Source: Oribacterium sp. UBA3737 (lineage in GTDB: Bacteria; Bacillota_A; Clostridia; Lachnospirales; Lachnospiraceae). Taken from it: DNA of 19,268 nucleotides. This document shows positions 8,544 to 15,406 of this stretch, piece by piece. Both the position numbers and the translations under genes were made by a program. The notes beneath the pieces are model-generated. The model was not told the DNA's origin, made no database searches, and worked only from the letters and a program-made list of their open reading frames with translations. Where the stretch lies: NCBI GenBank assembly GCA_002371295.1, contig DFGZ01000130.1, positions 1-19,268 on the forward strand, read 5' to 3'. Every line of letters begins with the position of its first letter. Positions within the stretch are counted from its first letter, which is position 1.

Positions 8544-8566
8544 AAATCTAACCTTAAGGCAATGTG

Positions 8567-8578
8567 ACAGATATCTGT
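8567..8578. promoter_or_regulatory. 12-bp perfect palindrome downstream of the promoter
   Basis: ACAGATATCTGT is a perfect palindrome lying about 17 bases after the predicted transcription start. It overlaps a TGTGACA heptamer (8563-8569) that also occurs upstream of the first permease and of the reductase. It could be a repressor site or the first hairpin of the leader. Confidence 0.35.
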
Positions 8579-8590
8579 AAAAAACACATT

Positions 8591-8655
8591 ACCTGCTCGA
8601 AAACCACTCCGGAGACTATCCGGACAGGTCTTATGAACAAACGGATCAGATCCGT
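8591..8655 (+). promoter_or_regulatory. Structured mRNA leader of the binding-protein gene
   Basis: Two inverted-repeat structures precede the ribosome site. In the first, TCCGGA (8608-8613) pairs with TCCGGA (8619-8624), and ACCTG (8591-8595) pairs with CAGGT (8625-8629). In the second, ACGGATC-A-GATCCGT (8641-8655) is a perfect 15-nt palindrome ending only about seven bases before the AGGAGG site. The leader may stabilise the message or tune translation. It does not match a riboswitch class that I recognise. Confidence 0.45.
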
Positions 8656-8672
8656 AACAATAGGAGGTAAAT

Positions 8673-10040
8673 ATGAAGAAAATCGTAAGTTCGTTACTCG
8701 TTGCATCCATGGCTGCAACATCACTTGCTGCCTGCGGTTCCGCCACTTCCACTACACCGGCTGCAACTGCCGCCGCCACAGAAGCTACCAATACAGAGAC
8801 AGCCGCTCTACAGGAGGCTGCAACCTCTGCCGCTGCTGAGGAATCAGGAGATGCTGTGACCCTAAAATGGGCACTTTGGGATGCATCAGCAACCACATAT
8901 TATCAGCCCCTTATCGATGCCTACAAAGCAGGACATCCAAATGTTGACATCGAGATGGTAGACCTTGGCTCAACAGACTATTCCACGGTTCTCGGAACAC
9001 AGCTTTCCGGTTCCGGCTCTGACTTTGATATCGTTACCGTCAAGGATGTTCCGGGCTACATGACCCTTGTTAACAAGGGTGTTATTGAACCACTTGATGA
9101 CAGGATCTCAGCAGACAGCATTGATCTCTCACAGTACGGCGGAATCACTGATCAGGTTACTATCGACGGCAAGCTTTACGAGCTTCCCTTCAGATCGGAT
9201 ATCTGGGTTCTTTTCTACAACAAGGACGTGTTTGACAAGGCAGGCGTTGATTACCCTACAAACGATATGACATGGGAGCAGTATGATGAGCTTGCACGTA
9301 AGGTGACAGATACGACTCCGGGATCTGAGGTCTACGGTTCCCACTACCACACCTGGAGATCAACCATCCAGCTTGACGGTATCCTCGACGGAAAGAGTAC
9401 CATCGTAGACGGAAGCTATGATTTCACAAAGCCTTACTATGAGATGGTTCTGAAGCAGCAGCAGGATGGTGTATGCATGGATTATGCAACACTTAAGACT
9501 CAGGGTCTCCACTACAGTGATGCCTTTGCTCAGGGTAATGTTGCTATGATGAACATGGGGTCATGGTTCATCTCAACACTCATCAACAAGATCGCTTCAG
9601 GAGAATACACAAACTGCACAAACTGGGGCATGGTAAAGTATCCTCATGCTGAGGGTGTTGAGCCGGGATCAACTCTTGCAACCATCACAGCACTTGCACT
9701 TCCTGTATCAGCTCCTCACAAGGATGAGGCATGGGATTTCATCAAATTCGTTACAGGAGAAGAGGGAGCAGAGGTACTTGCCGGTACAGGCAACATCCCT
9801 GCAATGACAAATGATGACATCGTTTCTTCTATCGCTTCTATGGACGGTTTCCCTCAGGACGATACATCAAAGGATGCGCTCATCACATCACACACATTCC
9901 TTGAGATGCCGGCCAATGACAAGTCCTCTGAGATCGAAACAGTCCTGAATGAGCAGCACGACCTCATCATGACTGAGTCTGTTACCATCGATGACGGCGT
10001 TCAGGCTATGAATGAAGGTGTTCAGGCTATCATAGGCTGA
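8673..10040 (+). CDS. Sugar ABC transporter substrate-binding lipoprotein
   Basis: The 455-residue protein starts with a lipoprotein signal peptide (MKKIVSSLLVASMAATSLAAC), with Cys21 as the lipidated residue, after a strong AGGAGG site. A linker of about 35 residues rich in Ala, Thr and Glu (22-58) leads into a family 1 extracellular solute-binding domain. Family features include TLKWALWDASATTYYQPLID near the start, YELPFRSDIWVLFYNKDVFDKAG in the hinge region and the C-terminal helices. It would sit on the outer face of the membrane and deliver oligosaccharides to the two permeases encoded downstream. It is the first gene of the forward operon and is followed by a strong stem-loop before the permeases, which would let it be made in excess. 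The ligand is inferred to be a uronate-containing oligosaccharide from the neighbouring enzymes. Confidence 0.95.
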   Translation: MKKIVSSLLVASMAATSLAACGSATSTTPAATAAATEATNTETAALQEAATSAAAEESGDAVTLKWALWDASATTYYQPLIDAYKAGHPNVDIEMVDLGSTDYSTVLGTQLSGSGSDFDIVTVKDVPGYMTLVNKGVIEPLDDRISADSIDLSQYGGITDQVTIDGKLYELPFRSDIWVLFYNKDVFDKAGVDYPTNDMTWEQYDELARKVTDTTPGSEVYGSHYHTWRSTIQLDGILDGKSTIVDGSYDFTKPYYEMVLKQQQDGVCMDYATLKTQGLHYSDAFAQGNVAMMNMGSWFISTLINKIASGEYTNCTNWGMVKYPHAEGVEPGSTLATITALALPVSAPHKDEAWDFIKFVTGEEGAEVLAGTGNIPAMTNDDIVSSIASMDGFPQDDTSKDALITSHTFLEMPANDKSSEIETVLNEQHDLIMTESVTIDDGVQAMNEGVQAIIG

Positions 10041-10114
10041 TGATACTTATATAGGCTCCTCATATACCGGAGCTTATAAAAAGCTGATTCTCTTTTCATA
10101 ATTAATTCCATATC

Positions 10115-10141
10115 GGGGCTGTCGTGAGACATGGCAGCCCC
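10115..10141 (+). terminator. Intra-operon stem-loop (attenuator or 3' stabiliser)
   Basis: A fully paired 12-bp stem (10115-10126 with 10130-10141, two G-U pairs, seven G-C-rich base pairs at the foot) closes a 3-nt AGA loop. An A/T-rich tract follows but no clean T-run. Placed between the binding-protein gene and the permeases, it would give partial termination or protect the upstream message, as is common in ABC sugar operons. Confidence 0.65.
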
Positions 10142-10253
10142 ACAATATTTATCAATAATTTTCTTTTTGAAGCCGGATTCTACAAAAGGGATTTTTTCTC
10201 ATAATTCACTCAATTTCCAGACATTACAGAAAACATAATAAAGAGTACATGAT

Positions 10254-10305
10254 ATAAAGGTGAGTTCCATAAGTGTGACAGCACTCCTTAAATCTCAGCC
10301 TTTAT
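10254..10305 (+). other. Second intercistronic stem-loop before the permeases
   Basis: ATAAAGG-TGAG (10254-10264) pairs with CTCA-G-CCTTTAT (10294-10305), an 11-bp stem with a single bulged G. Inside it, AGTG (10272-10275) and CACT (10282-10285) form a smaller hairpin whose loop is TGACAG. It lies about 45 bases before the first permease start. The gap 10041-10350 otherwise holds no gene, and I see no convincing promoter in it. Confidence 0.4.
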
Positions 10306-10350
10306 CCTTTTGGTGAATGCAGTTTCAAGATTTTTAACGGGAGGAGCATT

Positions 10351-11283
10351 ATGACCGCAGCTACAACATTAGAAGCAACAGTTGCACAGGAAGCAAAAAA
10401 AAGAAAGCTGAAGCAGGCTTTGGTTGCCTATTCCTTCATCGCACCAAATTTTATAGGCTTTGCCATCTTTACACTGGGTCCTATAATCCTTGCCATGATC
10501 ATGGCATTTATGGAGTGGGACGGCAGTAACCCATGGAGGTTCGTAGGTATACAGAACTTTATCTCCATCTTTTCAGATGACCGTTTCCTGTCATCTCTCA
10601 AAAACACAGTAGTATACAGCGTTTTCACAGTACCCCTTACTCTTGTCATGGCTCTGGGCCTTGCCATCCTGCTGAATCAGGAGGTAAAGGGCCGCAACTT
10701 CTTCAGAACCATAACCTTTTTCCCTTATGTTGCATCTCTTGTGGCAGTAGCAGCAGTCTGGAACATGCTTTTTACCCCTGCAAAGGGCGGCGTTATCAAT
10801 CAGATTCTCATCAATGTTTTCCATATGCCTGCACTCAAGTGGGCAGCGGCGCCGAAAACTGTTCTCATGACCATCATCATGTTCTCCATTTGGAAAAACA
10901 TGGGCTATTACATGGTCATATATCTTGCAGGTCTGCAGAACATCAACACAGAGCTTTATGAGGCAGCCGGACTTGACGGTGCCAATGTATGGCAAAAATT
11001 CAGATACGTAACATTACCTCAGCTCAAGCCTACTACCTTCTTTGTCATCATCATGCTCACCATCAACTGCTTCAAGGTTTACGATATCGTATATATGCTT
11101 GCCGGCGGCAGCAATGGTGTCATCAACAAGTCAGCCATCGTTCTTGTTTACTACATCTACGAGGAGGCCTTCCGTAACTGGAATCTGGGCATCGCAAGTG
11201 CGGGCTCTCTGGTGCTTTTCGCCATAGTCCTTACCATAACCATCATACAGTTCCGTGGTGAGAAAAACTATGCTAATGATTAA
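10351..11283 (+). CDS. Sugar ABC transporter permease (MalF/UgpA type)
   Basis: This 310-residue inner-membrane protein has a cytoplasmic N-terminus (KKRKLKQALVAYSFIAPNFIGF) and six predicted membrane segments. The cytoplasmic EAA loop is EAAGLDGANVWQKFRYVTLP at about 200-220, the contact site for the ATPase. A GGGAGGAG ribosome site precedes the ATG. It is one half of the translocation channel with the permease encoded 12 bases downstream. No ATPase gene is present in the window, so the importer probably borrows a shared MsmK/UgpC-type ATPase, as many carbohydrate importers of Bacillota do. Confidence 0.95.
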   Translation: MTAATTLEATVAQEAKKRKLKQALVAYSFIAPNFIGFAIFTLGPIILAMIMAFMEWDGSNPWRFVGIQNFISIFSDDRFLSSLKNTVVYSVFTVPLTLVMALGLAILLNQEVKGRNFFRTITFFPYVASLVAVAAVWNMLFTPAKGGVINQILINVFHMPALKWAAAPKTVLMTIIMFSIWKNMGYYMVIYLAGLQNINTELYEAAGLDGANVWQKFRYVTLPQLKPTTFFVIIMLTINCFKVYDIVYMLAGGSNGVINKSAIVLVYYIYEEAFRNWNLGIASAGSLVLFAIVLTITIIQFRGEKNYAND

Positions 11284-11295
11284 TGGAGGCTCAAA

Positions 11296-12132
11296 ATGAA
11301 CAGTAAATCAACAAATCAGGCTATCGGTAAGATCTTGATCTATCTGATACTTATCACCTTTGCAGCTATAATGCTCATACCGTTTATATGGATGATCACA
11401 GCATCCCTGAAATACAACAAGGATATCTTTGTGATACCTTATCAGTGGTTCGGCTACGAGCCTCAGTGGCATAACTATATAGACATTTGGACAAAGATCC
11501 CTCTTGCGACCTTTACCAAGAACACGGTTAAGCTTACCTTTATAGTAACCTTTTTCCAGCTTCTTACATCGAGCTTTGCGGCATATGCTTTTGCAAAGCT
11601 GAGATTCAAGGGCCGAGACCTGCTGTTCCTTGCCTATATCGCCACCATAGCTATCCCATGGCAGTCCTACATGGTTCCCCAGTTCCTTTTCATGCGTAAA
11701 CTGGGACTTGCGGACACTCACCTTTCCATCATCATATTGCAGGCCTTTACGGCATTTGGTGTATTTATGATGCGTCAGTTCTATGAGGGCATCCCGGATT
11801 CACTCTGTGAGGCAGCCCGTATCGACGGCATGAATGAGTATCAGATCTACTCAACCATCATGCTCCCGCTGTCCAAGCCGGCACTTTCGACCTTGACTAT
11901 CTTTACCTTTGTCAATACCTGGAATGACTTTCTGGGACCACTCATTTACCTTACATCAGAAAGCAAGAAAACACTGCAGATCGGTCTCAAGATGTTTATC
12001 TCACAGTACTCGGCAGAATACGGGCTCATCATGGCAGCCTCCTGCATCAGCCTCATTCCTGTTGTGATCGTATTCCTTTCACTCCAGAAGTACTTTGTTG
12101 CAGGTATCGCCTCCTCCGGCGTAAAGGGATGA
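11296..12132 (+). CDS. Sugar ABC transporter permease (MalG/UgpE type)
   Basis: The second channel subunit has 278 residues, with a first membrane helix at about 13-33 (ILIYLILITFAAIMLIPFIW), several further helices and the EAA loop EAARIDGMNEYQIYSTIMLP at about 174-194. The C-terminus, YFVAGIASSGVKG, is the usual end of this family. A GGAGG ribosome site lies between the two permease genes. It pairs with the preceding permease to import the oligosaccharide delivered by the binding lipoprotein. Confidence 0.95.
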   Translation: MNSKSTNQAIGKILIYLILITFAAIMLIPFIWMITASLKYNKDIFVIPYQWFGYEPQWHNYIDIWTKIPLATFTKNTVKLTFIVTFFQLLTSSFAAYAFAKLRFKGRDLLFLAYIATIAIPWQSYMVPQFLFMRKLGLADTHLSIIILQAFTAFGVFMMRQFYEGIPDSLCEAARIDGMNEYQIYSTIMLPLSKPALSTLTIFTFVNTWNDFLGPLIYLTSESKKTLQIGLKMFISQYSAEYGLIMAASCISLIPVVIVFLSLQKYFVAGIASSGVKG

Positions 12133-12143
12133 TTTATATTTAT

Positions 12144-12168
12144 CGGAAAGAAACCGGCTTTCTTTCCG
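12144..12168 (+). other. Intercistronic hairpin after the permeases
   Basis: CGGAAAGAAA (12144-12153) pairs perfectly with TTTCTTTCCG (12159-12168) around a 5-nt loop. No T-run follows, so partial termination or mRNA stabilisation is more likely than a full stop before the hydrolase genes. Confidence 0.5.
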
Positions 12169-12273
12169 ACACTGTTCAGCTACCATCCGCGGAAAGTGAC
12201 AACTTCCCGAAACAACGGAAAATACACTGACAGAGTGTTGAAAGATTTACTCTGATTTATGGAAAGGATCATC

Positions 12274-13476
12274 ATGTCTAAATGGATCAAAGAGCAGGAT
12301 ACTGCCCGATATACAGAAATCAAGGAGAGTGAGGTTTCAGAAGCTCTCACCGCATCAGTCAGGCAGGTACTTCGGAACCTGCCTGATTTCACTGAACACT
12401 TCCCGGGACCTGCCAGCTTCTCGGGATTTTACAAACCGGGGGAAAACAGAAACTGGACCACAGGCTTCTGGACAGGAGAGATATGGCTTTCCTATGAAGC
12501 AGCCACCGGTAAAGAAAAAGAAGCATTGCTAGAGGCCGGACTGGCCGGTGTCGATTCCTTTCATGATCGTATATCAAGAAAAGAAGATGTAGATAATCAT
12601 GATATGGGATTTCTTTTCAGCCCTTCCTGCGTTGCCGCCTACAAGCTAACAGGCAGTGAAAAAGCCCGTGAGGCTGCTGTACTTGCCGCTGAACAGCTCA
12701 TACAGCGGTTCCACCCTGTGGGAGAGTTCCTTCAGGCCTGGGGCTCAATGGATGATCCCGGAAACTACAGATTCATCATTGATTGTCTCCTCAATCTCCC
12801 TCTGCTTTACTGGGCATCGGAGGTGACAGGAGACCCTAAGTATCGTGACATCGCCGAGAAGCATATCCATACCACCATGAGATACATTCTCCGGGAGGAT
12901 GACTCAACATGGCATACGGTTTTCCTTGACCCGAAAACAGGAGGTTTCTCACATGGTTCCACATGCCAGGGCTATAAGGATGGGTCAGCATGGGCAAGAG
13001 GACAGGCATGGGGCATCTACGGCACCGCTATGGCTTACAGGTACACAGGGAGAGAAGAGTACATAGGATACTTTAAGCGTATCGCCACCTACTTCCTGAA
13101 CCACCTTCCCGGAGATCTGGTTCCATTTTGGGATCTGAGCTTCGGTGACGGCGATGAGGTCACAGAGCCGAGAGATTCAAGCTCTGCAGCCATCGCAGCC
13201 TGCGGTATGCTGGAGATGTCCAAGTATATGAAGTGGCAGGATGCTTCATACTACAGCTCTGTCGCAAAGAAGCTCATGAAGTCCCTTTACGATAACTATA
13301 GGGTCACAGATCCGGCAGTATCCAACGGCCAGCTGCTGCACGGAACCTACAGCAAGAAAACTCCGTTTAACACCTGTACGGAAGAGGGTGTGGATCAATG
13401 CGTTATCTGGGGCGATTACTACTACATGGAGGCTCTCACAAGGCTCTCTGATAAGAACTGGAATATCTACTGGTAA
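12274..13476 (+). CDS. GH88 unsaturated glucuronyl hydrolase
   Basis: The product (400 residues from ATG 12274) is a cytoplasmic alpha/alpha-barrel enzyme that hydrates the 4,5 double bond of an unsaturated uronate. This releases that residue, as a keto-uronate, from lyase-generated oligosaccharides. The two catalytic aspartates of family GH88 are visible as Asp110 in NHDMGFLF and Asp170 in IIDCLLNLPLL. Their spacing of 60 residues matches the Asp88/Asp149 pair of Bacillus UGL. GSAWARGQAWGIYG and the C-terminal EEGVDQCVIWGDYYYMEAL are also family motifs. I chose the second ATG because GGAAAGG lies six bases before it; the ATG at 12259 has no good site. The length is normal. Its substrate should be the product of the heparinase-like lyase. 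GH105 is the nearest alternative, but the sequence fits GH88 better. Confidence 0.93.
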   Translation: MSKWIKEQDTARYTEIKESEVSEALTASVRQVLRNLPDFTEHFPGPASFSGFYKPGENRNWTTGFWTGEIWLSYEAATGKEKEALLEAGLAGVDSFHDRISRKEDVDNHDMGFLFSPSCVAAYKLTGSEKAREAAVLAAEQLIQRFHPVGEFLQAWGSMDDPGNYRFIIDCLLNLPLLYWASEVTGDPKYRDIAEKHIHTTMRYILREDDSTWHTVFLDPKTGGFSHGSTCQGYKDGSAWARGQAWGIYGTAMAYRYTGREEYIGYFKRIATYFLNHLPGDLVPFWDLSFGDGDEVTEPRDSSSAAIAACGMLEMSKYMKWQDASYYSSVAKKLMKSLYDNYRVTDPAVSNGQLLHGTYSKKTPFNTCTEEGVDQCVIWGDYYYMEALTRLSDKNWNIYW

Positions 13477-13538
13477 AGCAGTACCGGCAGCATGATCCGG
13501 CAGACGATAGAAAAATTCAAAAGGGAGTTCAGATAAAT

Positions 13539-15368
13539 ATGTTATATCCTATAGAAAATAAAGCCAGAGCACTTATCAGGCTCGACGGTCTCTGGAGGTT
13601 TAAGCTTGACAGGGGTACAGCCCGTGATGAACACTGGGAAGCTCATTTCCCTGAGGATGCGGAGGAGCTGTACGTCCCTGCCTCATATAACGATCAGCGT
13701 GAGGAGGAGCAGTACAGGGCTCACACAGGCCTTGCCTACTACGAAAGAAAATTCACTATCCCTTCATTTTTCAAGGATCAGAGACTGGTCCTAAGATTTG
13801 ATGCAGTGGCACATGACAGCACTGTCTGGCTGAACGGCACAGAGCTCGTCACCCACAGGGGCGGCTTTCTCCCTTTTGAGAAGGAGATAAGCGATCTGGC
13901 AGCTCCCGGAGATACTGTAAGGATAACCGTCTCCTGCAATAACAGGGTGGATCACCATACCCTGCCTATGGGAAATGAAGACGGCACTGCATTTTTCGGC
14001 TCTGATAATGCTCAGGTTCCGGCAGTACAGATGGCCAAGAAGCATCGCGGCACCATCAACCTTCCGAACTTTGATTTCTTTAATTACGCAGGCATCAACA
14101 GACACGTTTCACTGTACACCACTCCAAAGGACTATATCGAGGATGTGACCATAGTGCCATCCATAGAGGGTACGGATGGTATAGTAAGGTACGAAGTTAC
14201 AGCTTCAACTCATAACAAAATAACGGTAGATGTTTTGGACCGGGAGGACCATGTGGTGGCAGCCGGTGAAGGGGAAAAGGGTACTCTTCGTATAAAGGAT
14301 GCCCATCTCTGGAACCCGTGGCCTGAGGATCCGTATCTCTACAGACTCCGTGTTCGTTTCTGCGATGACGAGTATACCGAAGAGTTCGGCATCCGCACAG
14401 TGGAGGTAACAGGCACCAGCTTCCTTATAAACGGAAAGCCTTTTTATTTCAAGGGCTTCGGAAAGCATGAGGATTTCTATATCTCCGGCAGAGGCGTCAA
14501 CGAGGGGCTCAACGTCAAGGACATCAGCCTGCTGCACTGGATAGGTGCCAACAGCTTCAGGACCAGCCACTATCCTTACGCCGAAGAGATGTACCGTCTG
14601 TGTGACCGTGAGGGCATAGTCATCATAGACGAAACACCGGCTGTAGGTATCGCCGGAGGTGGAGTACTTGACCCGTATACCTTCCCTGTGAAGGACTACC
14701 ATAAATCCATCCTTCGTGACCTTGTGGCAAGAGACAAAAATCACCCTTCGGTTGTCATGTGGTCTCTCGGCAACGAGCCTGACACAGAGAGCTTTCCGGA
14801 GTCCGCCTATGATTACTGGCATGAGCTGTATGAGTACACCCACAGCCTTGACCCTGAGAACAGACCTGTAACACTGGTGTGCTGTCAGAATGACTACACA
14901 AGGGATATCACCACAAGAACCATGGACGTTGTATGCATAAATCGTTATTACGGCTGGTACAATCTCTCAGGAGATCTTGACAGTGCCGTCTATGCATGGA
15001 AGCTTGAACTTGATTTCTGGGCAAAAACCGGTAAACCTGTAATGGTAACAGAGTACGGCTGTGATACACTGCCGGGACTTCACGGAACCGTTGTAGAGAT
15101 GTGGACGGAGGAGTTTCAGGCAGAGTACTACCGCCGCATAGACCGGGAATTTGATAAACGTGACTTTTTCATGGGCGAGCAGTGCTGGGCCTTTGCAGAC
15201 TTTGGAACCATACAGGGTGTTTACCGTGCAGACGGCAACAGAAAGGGTGTCTTCACAAGAGAGAGGCGACCCAAGATGGCGGCCCACTTCTTAAAAAGCC
15301 GCTGGGAGCAGATTCCGAATTTCGGATATAAGTCTTCATACTTCTTTAAGAAATGCACAGATTCATGA
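13539..15368 (+). CDS. uidA: GH2 beta-glucuronidase
   Basis: This 609-residue enzyme hydrolyses terminal beta-D-glucuronides. Domain order is the GH2 jelly roll (about 1-200, with DFFNYAGINRHV), an immunoglobulin-like domain (about 200-295) and the TIM barrel. The acid/base is Glu413 in SLGNEPD and the nucleophile is Glu505 in TEYGCD. The N-x-K pair that recognises the uronate carboxylate in E. coli GUS is present as Asn567-Lys569 in GNRKGVFTRERRPK. This separates it from beta-galactosidases. The segment after AVGIAGG is short compared with E. coli GUS, so it lacks a long loop over the active site and should accept larger oligosaccharides. There is no signal peptide. A GGGAG site lies 12 bases before the ATG. 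In this locus it would remove saturated glucuronate from imported oligosaccharides. Confidence 0.94.
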   Translation: MLYPIENKARALIRLDGLWRFKLDRGTARDEHWEAHFPEDAEELYVPASYNDQREEEQYRAHTGLAYYERKFTIPSFFKDQRLVLRFDAVAHDSTVWLNGTELVTHRGGFLPFEKEISDLAAPGDTVRITVSCNNRVDHHTLPMGNEDGTAFFGSDNAQVPAVQMAKKHRGTINLPNFDFFNYAGINRHVSLYTTPKDYIEDVTIVPSIEGTDGIVRYEVTASTHNKITVDVLDREDHVVAAGEGEKGTLRIKDAHLWNPWPEDPYLYRLRVRFCDDEYTEEFGIRTVEVTGTSFLINGKPFYFKGFGKHEDFYISGRGVNEGLNVKDISLLHWIGANSFRTSHYPYAEEMYRLCDREGIVIIDETPAVGIAGGGVLDPYTFPVKDYHKSILRDLVARDKNHPSVVMWSLGNEPDTESFPESAYDYWHELYEYTHSLDPENRPVTLVCCQNDYTRDITTRTMDVVCINRYYGWYNLSGDLDSAVYAWKLELDFWAKTGKPVMVTEYGCDTLPGLHGTVVEMWTEEFQAEYYRRIDREFDKRDFFMGEQCWAFADFGTIQGVYRADGNRKGVFTRERRPKMAAHFLKSRWEQIPNFGYKSSYFFKKCTDS

Positions 15369-15406
15369 TTCAGTCATAAGTCAGTGATCGGGAGAGGGAA
15401 ATCACG

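Noticed and set aside
12259..12273. Upstream ATG of the GH88 gene as the start
   Set aside because: No ribosome site precedes it, while GGAAAGG sits six bases before the in-frame ATG at 12274.
14205..14843. 212-codon reverse frame inside the beta-glucuronidase gene
   Set aside because: It is antisense to the conserved GH2 catalytic domain and has no recognisable protein features.
13539..15368. Beta-galactosidase for the GH2 enzyme
   Set aside because: The Asn567-x-Lys569 uronate-binding pair and the whole C-terminal segment are those of beta-glucuronidases.
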